Shown here: positions 12,815 to 25,700 of the stretch, piece by piece
Layout of the letters: every line of letters starts with the position of its first letter
Numbering within the stretch: position 1 is the stretch's first letter
NCBI RefSeq assembly: GCF_000208865.1
Contig: NC_018397.1
Coordinates: 744,001 to 808,000, forward strand
Length of the DNA stretch: 64,000 bases
DNA from: Neospora caninum Liverpool
Lineage: Eukaryota > Apicomplexa > Conoidasida > Eucoccidiorida > Sarcocystidae
Direction: 5' to 3'
Notes under the pieces: model-generated
What the model was told of the DNA's origin: nothing
The model's database searches: none
Seen by the model: only the letters and a program-made list of their open reading frames with translations
Translations under genes and position numbers: made by a program

Positions 12815-15800
12815 GATCTACATCTGGTTTACTGTTTAACGTCAAGGCAGCGCAGATTTGCGTGTTGTTCACATGAACTCGTTATCCATATTCCCTTCCC
12901 TTTGCGATCGAGATGCAACAGTTGAAATTCTCCCGCTTCGACTCGTCTGCCTCACTCCAGCTCTTTCTGTCCCGCCCAGTTGTCTGTCGTCGTTTCTCGT
13001 TTCGGCTTTGAAAATGTGGCCTTGGCAGTCCCGCAGCGTCTCTCCCCATTCCATCTGATGAAAGCCTGCGTGAACCCGCAGCTGTGGGAGGCGGTGTGTA
13101 GGTCTGCGTTCCTCGTGTCTCTCCCTCCCGTTTTCCTTCCCCGACTCGGCTGGTTTTTCCACGCGCTCCTTACTTGCATCTGGGGATCGATGCAAAGGGG
13201 CCATCGAGCCGCGCGAGTCGTTAAAATCCCATTTTGGATGGACATTTCGTCTCCGGGGAGGCCTTCGCCATTCCACTTGGCCACTTCTGCGTCGCTGGTC
13301 AGCAGAACTTCCAGTCGGAAGTTTTCTGTGCAGGGGATGCCGCGTTCCGCGATGGCCTGGGTCCAGTGCTCGTAGACCTGCGCGGGGCAAGCAGAAGAAA
13401 ACGGCAAGAGCACGAGCAGAAAAACAATTTCACCTCCCGTTCTTCCTCGCACGTCTCCTCGTGTGTATGCTCTTGCGTGGAAAACGCGTGGATGCCGCGA
13501 CTCCGTTTCCCCAGTTGCCTCGACCGCTGCACTCTGCCGGGAGCCGCCTCGACGGCCGCGCGTGCCTTTTTCGCGTTCTGCGCTTCAGCGGGTCGCGCTG
13601 GGTCTGTGCCTGCGGCTCTGCCTCCCCTCACCATTTGCTGTCGAAATTCAAAGGTGAAGGGCGCAGCATATGCGAGGAAGGCTCCGCCGATTAAGCAGTT
13701 CCCGACGAGGTCGTCGCGTTTCTTTCCGCAGGCGCGGAGATCCGCCGTCCACCGCAGCCTCTCGGAATCGAGGCCCTCAATCAAGTGGCACGCAGCCGTC
13801 AGGCGCTTCTCCATCAAGGCCGCCTCCGTCTGAATTTCGTGGAGACGCGTCTCCTGCTCTTCCTGGTCCTTCTGCAACGCACCAATTTGCTCGGTTAGCT
13901 GGCCGAGCTCGAGATGGATCCTCTCCAGATCCCGCTCCGCTTGCGCCTTCCGCACCGACAAATCTTCGACGGACTTCCGCTTGGGCTCCACGCTCTTCGC
14001 CACGTGGTGATAGTCAATCATCGCCTTCACCCACGTCAGCAGCCCGTTCCCCGCCTTGGAAATCTTCGCCATCTTGTCACCCGTGAAACTCTCCGGATCC
14101 TTGTTAAAGTACTCCGCAATCTTCTTCACTTGCTTGTCTAAAGGGACAGCAAAGTCGGAGGCGACAGAGAAAACGAGAAAGCGACAAACGCAGGGATAAG
14201 GACAGCGCGTGCCGGAGGGGGAGCCGACGGGCGACGCGTCGGACGGTCGACCGAAACCGCCGTGTGCCGAATCCCTTACCCGTCGTGGGCGTCTTTCAGT
14301 GCGTGAAAGAAGCAGTGGAAGAGAACGGAAACAGAGGCAAACCTAGAGACGACGGCTCCTGACAGTCCCTGTATCCGGCGAAAACGCCGCAGCCAGTGTT
14401 TTTCCCACGTCACTAGACAGCCCACTAGACAGCCCAAACCCCCCCCCGGGGGAGAAACGGAAGAATTTCGAGGCGGTTGAGTGGCGAGCCGAAACACTCA
14501 CATTTCCAGACAAGGCAGAGAACAATGAGACACTCAAAAAGCCAACTAACGACTCCAAAAACTTGCAAAAGAAGAACGGACAAGTCGCCAGCTAAGGTGA
14601 GGGCAACACCTTTTGGAAGGAGGTGATCTGCATGGTGTTCGCTTCAGAGAGAGAGTGCGTGTGCTTGGCCCAATGTACCTGTGATTGTGTCCTTTGGGTA
14701 GTCAATTAACGCCTTGAGGAAATTGACGTCGTTGAGCATCGCCTTGGCTCCATTCCACCCCTCCGCTTCATTCTCCTTCCCCAGCGGCCTCAAGACGACA
14801 ACGCACATGCAGACGTACATGACGGGTTTCGGCGGAGTGGCAAACGCCTTGATTTCCGTGATGTCTTTCTTGTCCAAGTTTTCCAGCGCACGCGCTGCAG
14901 CTTCCAACGCAGGAATCGCCGCCGCCAGCGCCTCGTCTGCGGACTGCTTCTCGCGGGTGATGACGATTTGGTCCTGAGAAGGCCCGCGCCAAAGTACACC
15001 AGGCCAGAAAACTCGAGACTCAAAAACAATTCGCAAATTGGAGACGCACGTCTAGCAACTTCACCTACTCTCACAACAAGCAGACATAGATACGCATCTA
15101 TGAACCTGCGAATGCGCCACTCTCACTCTACATATATATATGTATTTATCTGTTTGCGGTTATGTAGATAGAGGGGCTTACGCACCTGCAGCGCAGATAG
15201 CACTGTGTATGTGTGTGTCCATATATGCGCGTGTGTGTAAGTACATACATGTATTTGTGACTGTTTATGCACATAAATCGTTCCTGAGTTGTTTGGGGAA
15301 TCTGCACGTCTCCTGCCCTATTCTGTTCCTGTCTTGCTTTTCACACCCCACCTCGGAAATCTGTTGCGCGGCGGCCGTTGCCTCTTCCTGTCTTCTGCTT
15401 GCTTTCGCACTCTTTTCTTCGATGTCGTTGATCAGGTTTTCGACGTTTCTTCGTCGCTCATCGACAATGATTTTCTTCTCAGCCAGCTCCTGGTTCATCA
15501 CTTTCACTGCCTCGGTCGCCTGACAAGCTCAAACCCAAGCAGAACCGAACAGACCGCTTGTCCAAGAGAGAACCCCAAACGCGAAGCTACCCTCGTGCGT
15601 CAAGCGTTCATCCTTTACCGTTTCATTTCCTCGAACCCCCCTTGGGTGTACCGTCCCGATCTCCTGGCCATCCTCTCTGCTCGTTGATGTTCTCCTCTTC
15701 TTTGCCGGCTCCATGGCATCCCCCACCATGTCCCCTGTCGTCCCCGAATCCGCCTACTGCCAATCGGTTCTCTGCATCCGTGGACCGTGACCCCACTCTC

Positions 15801-18800
15801 CTGCGTTCGTCTCTTCAAACTCGGTTCTTGCTTTTCCAATCCACTACGGGTCTCTCCCCACACCGTCCCCGTTTTTCCCCGAACCCCGGAGCCCCCGACC
15901 ATCCTCCCTCTGCACGCACTCGCCTCCCTCTTTGGCCTCCTCTCGGGCCTTCGCGCTTTCCCTCTCGTCTCCTCCCCGCTGTGTCTCACGTTGGCCATCT
16001 TGGAGAGGCCGCCCTCGAGGCGATCCGCGAGCGTGTCTAGTTCGCGTCTCTTTGTGGCTAGGTTTCCCGCGTATATGTTGATGAAGTCGATGTAGTTTTT
16101 CGGCGTGGCGAAGATCTTCCTCCCCACTTTCCTCTCAAACTCGGGTGCGTAGCAGGTGGCGGCGCTGAGGTGGGCTTCGACCATGAAGTCTTCGATGTCG
16201 CCGCGTGCTTGCTCGGGGAGCACCGCGTCTTTGAGGAGACTGCGCGCGACTTCTTTGAGAGCCGCGCGAGGCCAGGAAGTGAACAAGTCGATGCTGGTAC
16301 AGGAAATCAGACCGGAAAAGTTTCGACACCGCGTCCTCAACGCGTCCCCTGCAGGCGACATCGCCAGCGCCACGTGCAGGTTGGCCCGGATCCGGGCAAG
16401 GGCGAATGTCCAGAGCGCGTCTTCGAGAACCCCTTTCTCCGCCGCCTGCTGCCGAAGTTTTCCCGTCACGCTCTCCTTGTCTGCCTCCGCAAACAACGCC
16501 GGGACCGTGCCAATCGTCAACAGATTGTTGATGCTTTCCAGGAAACTCTCCTCGACAATGTCCGAGTCCGCAAACAGAAACGTGTGGGGTGCGACAGCTG
16601 CAGCCGAGAGCAACGCGCGGAGATCCTCTCGCAGCTCCGCCTCCCCGTAATTCCGCGCCGACGTGAGGCGGAAGAGTTTGTACCTGCAGGAAAGGCACCA
16701 AAGGGCCTGGGCATTGGAGGTGGACGGAAACTCTGAGAGGAGCACGGTTCGCAGAGCGACGTGGAGACACCGATCGGGAGCAGAGCAGACAAAAAGCACG
16801 GAGGCGTTGGGCGAGAAAGAACACAACCCTGGAAGGAAAGAAACGCGTGTGCATCTGCGAGACGGGGGAGAGAGCCCGAGAGAGGGGGGGCGCGCACGCG
16901 AAGCAGAAACACAAACGCGAGACTGAGAGAAGACGAGGAGAAAAGGCGTGAAAGGCGGGGTGCACGCCTTTAGGGCTGAGTAGTCAAAACGCGTGCTTAC
17001 CCACATCCTGCATCCCAGCGCTTAAATGGCCTGGCACCTTGTGTGTTGGGTTCCAAATAGCGTGTGGCGCCGTTCTTCTTCCTTCCCTTCTGCTTACCCA
17101 GCGATGTAGGTGGCTAGCTGCGTTAGGCTCCGCTTTCCAGACCCGCCAGTCCCGATAAGGAGGGCGTGGCCTCGGCTCATTCGCAGAATTCTGTGGATGC
17201 GGACAATGTGCGAAATCGCGTCCTCGAACATCACATTCTGCAGGCGGCAGCTGTTCTCCTCGTTGTAACTGTCCAGTAGCTCTTCCAGGATCTTCCGCAG
17301 CGACGCGAGGTCGCTCAGGTCTTCGTAGGTTCTCTCCTGAAGCAGAAGAAAGACGCGAAAGGAAGGAATGCTGAGCCAGCGAACAGGCGACGAACGCGCT
17401 CGTCTCTCTGTCTCTTTGCGTGCTGTCGCCCTCTGGTGACTTCGTCGCTGGTGTGAGTGCCGTCGGGGCTCTTCTACCGCCTCCTTCCTTTTGCCCGCGC
17501 TTGTCCTTCCTCTCGCTATCAGCACCGCGAGTTGACGACGAAGAAGCTGTAAGAAACCCCGGCTTTGCCTACTTCTTCCCTCCATCTCGCTGTGTCACTT
17601 GGTGTGTGCCCATCCATATCTCGCTCTCCGTCCCTCCCTATCTGTCTCCCCTCTCTCTGTCTCTCCTTCGGCGGCGCCTCGTTCTCTTCGTGCCAGGCGG
17701 GCTGTCGCTGTGTCTCCGAACCTCAGTGGCAGGGCTGTCCGAGAGCTGAAGGATGTTAATGGCCGTTCGGAAGTCGCCCCACAAAATCGGATTTTGCGCC
17801 GCGCTCGCTGCCTCCTCTGGAAAGCATTCCTTCAAGATTTTCCCCAGAAGTTCGTCGTCTACGAACGCCCGCTCCTCAGTCTCCAGCAGCCGATCCTGAA
17901 ACACGCGAAGGCACTCGTGTCTACGCGGCACAGAGAAAAGGCACACAAAAGGATCACGGAAGTGAACGTGGAGAGAAGACGCTGGTGAAACTTTCGGCAC
18001 AAGCTGGGCAAGGGGGGGCGATCCACAAACAGCCGGCATGAGTGCTCCAAAGGAACGAGCTGGAAAGGAGCAAGCATGCAGCGTCTACTCCATATATCCA
18101 AACTGCAGAACCCTCAAGAAAAGACACAGAAACGCAGTGTCACTCGCGCGCACATCTGCTGTCTTCAGCAGTCCAGTAGAGTGTTACGGCAATCCTAGAG
18201 AGCTGGGCACTCTCAGAAACGACGTGAGAGGTGCGTGCTCCTTGCAAGCGAAACACAACGCGAGCCTGCACTCATCCACGCGTCTGCAGCCAGGAAGGAC
18301 GGGGGATCTTTTTGCAGAGTCTCGCTCTGCCTTTCCTCGCGGCTGCCGGTGCTGACCTCCAGAGGCGAACGAGAGCTTTGGCGTCGCCGACCGCTTCAGG
18401 TTTCGCCCGCCACAGCCCCTGGTAAACTCGCGAAAGATCGCGCAGGTTGAACACGTAGTGGAACTTCGTCGGCGTGCGCGCGAGCTGAGCAACTACGCCT
18501 TCGTACACGCGGAGACTGGCCGCCGGGAGCGCCTCCGCCGCTTTCTAGGAGCGGAACAGGAACGCGCAGACGGTCTGTGGAATGTAGAGACGAAGCTCGT
18601 TAAAAAGGGGGACGGCGACGCACACACAACGACGCAGCAAAGACCGCGCGAGCAGGAACAGAGCGAAGGCAGCAGAAAACAGCAAACCGACGGTCAACGA
18701 AGAGAAACACACAAGTGTGTGAAGGTAACGGGAAGGGGTTCATCTCGTCCGCACGGTGTTTCACTTGTTGGTACTCCGCGACTGCGCTCAAACGCGTAAG

Positions 18801-21800
18801 CGCGAACTCAAGGGCCACACTTCCTCTGCCGTTTTCAGCGTCAGCCAGGGAAACAGGCGTCGACGACCGGCGGTCCAAACGCAGAGGCAAATACTAGTAA
18901 GCGGTTATAGATTACCAGACATCGTCAAAGGAGCACGCGTAGTTTTATACATTCATAAATATATGCATGTATATATATGTAAACATATTTATATATATGT
19001 AAATATATGCATATATATACGTAACTATATGCATATATAGGTGTAAATATATATACATATATATATATAGGCGGATAGCCCAGCGTTGGAGAAGGCGTTT
19101 GAAGGCTTTTTCAAGCTTAAAAGGAACGCTGTTGCTGGGGAGCTTTTGTTGCAGCCTATCCTTTGGGTTTTTTTTTATTTACTTGCACGGCCTCTGGGAA
19201 GTTGGAGAATTTGTACGAGAGGATGGAGGAGTAGATTCGATGAACTGAGGCTCGCGACGGGAACGTGATGTGGAAGCAGGAGAAGCGCGAAATGACTCGA
19301 GGGTCGAGGCGGTTTGCGCCAGCGCCTGGTGGATTCATTGCCGCCAAAAAGGACAAATCTTTCAACACGATTTCCTCCAAGTCGCCGCCTCTCTCGTACA
19401 TGCTCATGCGTTCCATCACAAACTTCAAAAGCGCGAGCGGCTGCTGGGTGCCGTAGGTGTCCACCTGCAACCGGAGACCACGGTGAGGAAGGCAAACGCC
19501 AGGAAAGAACGAATTGGAAGCGGTCGTTCAAAAGCGGGTCTTTACCATCCTCGCCGTCACTGTGCCTCAGACGCCCAAGCCAGTGGCAGACACTGACGTT
19601 CGCAGCACGTTTTCAACACATATATATGGAGATAGGTCTCTATATGTGCATGTATGGTGAGAGCGAGCTCGACATAGGCCCATCGATGCATTCCTACACG
19701 CATATGTTTACATATATATTGATGTACATAGATATGTACATATAGGAGAAAGCCTCTGGGAGCGTTTCTTCTCGTCTCTTGGTAAATACATGTATATATA
19801 TGTATAGTTATGTATAGTTATGTATATTTATGTGGGCGGCAGTTTCCCTGGGCTCGCGTGTTTGCGAATTCGTGCGACGCAATCTCTGGAGGCTTCTGGA
19901 CTTCATTTCTAAGGCTTGTTTCGCGTGTCCCCACTTTTGGCATGCTCAAATCATCAATGAAGAGCTTCAGCAGTTTCCCCGAAGGAGGCCCGAAGATCCG
20001 CCCCGTTCGCTTGTCAACATTGTCCTCGATGGTGCGCTGGAGGTCGAGAGACGTCGTGCGACTCGAGAGGTTGATCTGCACGTGCACAACCTTTTGGGAA
20101 TCTAGCGACGCCAGCCAGTTCTGCATCTGGACCGACTTTGCAGTCCCTGAGCGTTCCACCGGGGAGAGATACGAGAGGCACAAAGCAAGACGTCCCGAAC
20201 AGCGGGAGCGGAAGAAGCCGTGAGGAGCGAACGAACGGAAGCAACCGGCGGGAAAAGAGAGAAGAACGTGGAGAGCCAGAGACGTCCTCTGAGTTTGCGT
20301 GTCCGTTTCTTGCACCGCACCTTGAAAGCATATCGACTGCCGGAGAGAGAGGGGAAGACGTTTTTTCCCAAGGAGATGGACGCGACCGCCTACCGGTACC
20401 TGTCGTTTTCACTCTAAGATTCTGGTTCTAGGAGGGCTGCCGTTGCGCTAAGAGAGAGGCGCAACACGCCTGTTCTCACCAGAATCCCCGATGAAGAGAA
20501 CTGGAAGAGAGTGGCGGCCGAAGCCGTCGAGAAGCGTGGCGTATCTCTCTGTGTCCATTGTGGGCACGAAGATGGTTGTGAACTCGACATCACCCGGCGG
20601 ACTGTACGGCTGGACCTAGGCACGCACGCGCCAGGCAGAAAAGGGCGGGGAAACGTGGAGAGAAAGAAAAAACAGGGAAAAATAAAAAAGACAAAAGACT
20701 TTATGAACGAAAGGGCGGCGCGATGAAACGAAGAAAGGCAGACGCGAGAGAACGGGGAGAAGCCGCCAGCACACTCCTGTCTACATGTTTTCAAGAGCTC
20801 GTGACCGTTGGTCCATTCATACATGTTTATATATATCATTACATACCCATATATGTATAAATATACCTATATTTATATATGCATAGGAATGCGTGGATGA
20901 AGATGGAAATATATATGCAGAGAAAGGAATGTATAAACACAGACGGAGAGGTCGCGTTTCCAGATACAGAGATCTCGGCGTCTAGATAGGGGTAAGCAAG
21001 ATGCGCATGAGTACGATAGGCTTCGATTTTGTACCTGAGACTCCCAGGTAAGCCACTTTCCGCTGGCGACGTCGTACGTGCAGTCAAACAGACTCTCTCT
21101 AGGAAGTGCCTTGTTCGCGATTTTTCTAAGAAACGAATCAAACCTCGGCCACTCGTCTCCAACAAGAGCGACGCCGAACGACCAGACCAAGGCGAAGAGA
21201 AAAACACTCTCGAGGCGATCCGGGGCCGCGCTGTGGACGGCGTCTTCTGGGAGAAGGATGTCGATCAAGTGACACATTTGCTGAACCTAAGAGATCCCAA
21301 AGCAAGGAGCGACAAATCTAGAGAAATACACAACTCGAAAAAAAGAAGAACCATCTCCAGCGTATATTCATGTGTACATACATCTACAGATATGCATTCA
21401 TCTGTATATCTACGTATGCCTATATATGTATGTATATAGTGTGAACCGTATACTTATGTATGTGTGTTGATGTCTTTACATATGGTATATTCATGGTTGT
21501 ACTAATGGTCACTGACGACCGTGACTGTCTCTCTGCCTAAAACGATCCTAGGAACACAAGCAACGGTAAGGCCATCCGTGCGTTCTCCTGTACATGAGCA
21601 TGTGCATGCATAACCGTAAACAAAACCAATGTGTTCCTGCATTCCCGCATAACTTCAGACGCGTCTCTCTGCACCCGTGTGAGTATCGTCATATGTATAT
21701 ATACACATATATACATATATATATATATATACACATATATATACGAAGGCAATAGCTTATAAATATATATATATATATATATATAATATGGGTGGGTGAA

Positions 21801-22714
21801 ACGTTTAGGCGCACGGGTCGTTTCGCTGTGGCTGTTTTCTGTGTATCTGCATACACCAGAGACACCGGTTTGCACACTGTTGGCTGTGAAGAGACCGCGA
21901 TGGATTCAGCCGCCTCACCAGATTGAGGTCGGTCCTCGGGACGGTGAGGACGGGCGCGGGTCCCAGGTCGTCTGTTCGTTTTTGTTTCAGGACAAAGTCG
22001 ATGCACGGCTGCATGTATTTGTCGAACAGGTATTCGAGAGTCTCAGTCGCGACTTCGGAGTTCTTCCCACGGACCCATTTGTCAAAGTACGGCCCGACGC
22101 CCAAGTTCCGAGGGTCCACGTAGACCATGCCGCAGCGCGAAATAGTTGCTGGCGAGGCATACTGGAGATCGTCGACTTCAAAGAGAAGCGCACAGTGTTT
22201 CTCGAGGCGAATTCTCTCGCCGTTCGACAGCGTCAGCAGGCGGTTGTCGTCCATAACGGAGTTCATGTTCTCAACCCAGACGGCGTCGACGTCGCCGTCA
22301 AAAACCACGTAGCGCCGCTCGCTCTTCCCTGCAGGAAGCGGCTGGTTGATCTCTCGGAAGATCTTCGACAGCAGCCCGTCCGTCCAGTCTCGAGACACCG
22401 GGTCTTGCGAGAAACAGAGAACACGGCGAGAGGAAAGGAAAGAAAAGCGAGACACTCACGCAGGCGCAGAGGTGGGTTCCAGGCGCGAACGACTTCTAGA
22501 AAAGCGCGCCTGAGGGCTACGCAGCGATGCCGGCGAACGGCGCGCTGGGAGCGATAGGTGTTTGCCACTCAAACTCAGCATCTCGAGGCTCCAGAAATGC
22601 AGACAAAGAAACCAAGAAAAGGTAAATACACTTTGATCGTACATGCATACGTGCCTCCACGTCCAGTGAAACAGATATGCAGGCGCATATACACACCTAC
22701 ACATGAATATTACT

Positions 22715-22754
<40 letters not shown>

Positions 22755-25700
22755 AAGAGAGAGATGCTCTGCATGCACATACGTATGCATGTGCATGTAT
22801 AGTTGTGTACAGAGACATAGAGATCCATATGTATATTCCCAGCCACCGGTACAGCGAGAGATACGTAGCCGACTGCCTAGGTGTGTGTGTGTGTGTAGAC
22901 GAGTAAGTATTTGCGTCGGCGGGCAACAGCGAAGGGTCGGGATTGATACACAGGGATGCAGAGACGAAGCACGCGAAAGGAGACCACATTTTTTCTTGTT
23001 CGAGGAGGGAAATGAAGGCTAAACGGCGAGGGCTGGTCCGCCTCACCGAGGACTCCGTAGAGTTCGTTGGTGCTTTGCGCCTTTGGATTGATGACGAACA
23101 ACTTGACGGGGCAATCAAAGGCCGCCTTCTGCGCAGCGGCGAGGGTGTTGATTATCACCGTTTTGCCGCCACCTGTGGCCCCTACCAGCATCGTCGAGTG
23201 CCGGCTGTTCATCGTCTCGTACAGTTGAATCACTTTGTCCACTTGGAGATCGAACAAGTCCGTGTACTTGGACCGGAAGCGCCTCGCGGTGAGTTCCTGG
23301 CGGGACACAGAAGCTCAGCGCGGCGGCACGGCATCAATAAGCAAGGAAACCGACAGGATGCGAGGAAACCTGCATGCGCGGGGAGACGCCCGCCTCTCCC
23401 CGCAGGTTGAAGGACAGGTGGAGAGAGAGCGCACGACTGTGGGATGCATGTCTAGGTCTCCAGGGAGCGCGAGTTCGACAACAGATGGATCGACAACACA
23501 CATGAACTCAGGACCGCTGCGTCAATATCTAAACAGACTTGCGATTGTACATAGACCTGAATGAATACTTCGCCTTTAATGTGTGTATGTAAGGGTATGT
23601 GTCGTCGGAGCGTTGTCGATTTAGCTCCTTTCCCGACCAACTGGTTTCTCTGTGCCTTCAAGTCCTCTCGTATGTCCCAGCTCATGTTTCTGTGCAAGGT
23701 TTGGACTGTGGTCCGGGAACCGCGTTTTCCCTAGCTTCCTGTGGGTCGAGCTTCTCTGAGCCGCGCGTCTCCCTCACCTCTTCGATTGCCCGTTTGAGCT
23801 GGCTGTTGCCGCCGTCGGGGCACTCCAAGCCGGGGAAGAGGTCCCCGAGGAGGCCCACGAAGAGCGGCACGTCTTGCTTGACGAGTTTCGGGATGTTCAT
23901 GTCACGCAGCGCTCGCATTAGAATCATTTCTTCTGGCAAGTCGGGGCAGGAACTGCGAAGGGCGCCGGCCGTGACGAGAGCCGCCTTTAAGGCGCGCAGT
24001 GCAAAGTCGTAAAAGTGCTGCAAAGAGGGAAACGGTCGTAGCAAGCGTCATGACTCCGCGTCTGCCCACCCAGCTGTCTGACATCTCAGACAGCTGGGTG
24101 TGTCGCGGTTTCCTGCCCTCTGCGTTTCGCGTGTCGAACGGGCTTCGAAACAGGATCAGTCATCGAGCAAAGAAGGCGGGCAAACGCGCTCGTGGAAACC
24201 CCATTTCTGCCGTCCCCCTGTGTGGCGTGTTTCTCTCTCGACTTGCCGCACTTGCTTCGACAGCTGCGCTTTGGCCAAGGTGTAGAGAACCGTCATTTTC
24301 CGGGCGAGCTCTCGAGCGTGGACGAACCCCTCGGAAATGAGCATGTTCTCGCAGATCATGACCAGGTCTGGAACGATCATCGTGGCAGGCCGGAACAGAG
24401 CCTTCAAGTTGTCCGGCAGCTCCGACCTGAGAGACGCGGGGACGCACAAGTGTCGCTCCGTTCCAGCGCCGCCCCCAGGTCATTTCTTCGCAAACGTTGC
24501 TCTGCAGTAAGTCCAGTAAGTCCTCTGCAGGTGCACGGGGCCTCGAACGTGTGAAGAGAAGACCCCATAGGGTCTCCAGCGAAAAAGGCCTTAAATGCTT
24601 TGGCGGATCCAAACGCACGTCCTCCGGCACGTCCCGCGCTCGTCCGCAACGACCAAGGCAGACTTTTAAGAAAATCCAACGTGGAGCATCCCCACACGAA
24701 CAACTGTACCCCGACCTCAACTCACATATATATATATATATATATTTATGTATACATATATATATATATACATATATATATAGATATATATGTATACATA
24801 TATATATATATGTATACATATATATATATACATATATATATGTATTCAATTGGTGAGTGATTTCGAGACCTCTGTGGGGTCCTGTTGCATTCCATGAAAG
24901 CGTGTGCTTGAACAAGCAAATCAACAGAAGGCTGGCAACGATTGGTGCCGATCTTGCCGGCGGCTCGCACCTCCCCGCGTAGCCTGGATTCATCGTCACA
25001 AAGATGCCAATTGTGGGGACGAGCGTGAGACTCTTCCCGAGCAACTCGATCGAAGTTCGCTCCTGCTGCAGGCCCATTTGGATCGTCCGGATTTGCTCCG
25101 TCACAACCGAGAGCACTTCGGGGTTGATTCTGTTGAACTCGTCAAAGCAGCCCCAGAAACCTGAAACAAAATCCGAAAAGAGAACGCGATCTCGCCCCAG
25201 ATCCGGGACGGAAACTGTCGTCGTTTTACGAAAACCTCGCCATCGAAAAACTGCCTCTCTCCTTGCTCTCTAAAGCCTATATGAATCGAAATATACCTAT
25301 ATATATATATATATATATATATACGTAAATATATAGTGTATATATGTACACATATATGTAAATATATAGACATACATAAAATAAAATATATATATATATA
25401 TGTGGACGTGGATGCGTCGATCTTTTTCCATCTGCAGAGATGGCCGCCTGCCTGAGTCCACGAGTTGGTAAGCATTTCGAGTTGGTAAGCATATGCAAAC
25501 ATGGATACGGATACGAATATCGACAAATAGATACACGGAAGGAGGAACGGTCTCTATAGGTGAAGTCTGAGCAGCCGTATCGCAACTGCGTTGTGAGTCC
25601 CCAGGTTCCAGGTCCGCTGTTTGAAGCCCAACGCTTGATAGTTTCTTTGCTGACCAGTCTGCACCAACCCTGAGAAGATGGTTCCCATCGCCTTATAGTC

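Larger units (their letters stand above)
10484..13377 (-). other. DNAH10: Dynein exons 50-54: AAA5, residues 3530-3872
   Basis: Exons: 13174-13377, 12446-12653, 11519-11754, 10999-11157, 10484-10706. Landmarks are [28 protein letters not shown] joined to [62 protein letters not shown] and [16 protein letters not shown]. As in other dyneins, AAA5 has no P-loop. Exon 53 ends at a GC donor (10998-10997), chosen because the alternative GT reading costs two residues in a gap-free block. Confidence 0.93.

Noticed and set aside
24160..25116. A 318-codon minus-strand ORF spanning two dynein exons
   Set aside because: Its ends are genuine dynein sequence, but the middle reads through an intron and the TA repeat. 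Conserved AAA1 residues join correctly only if 24427-24970 is spliced out.
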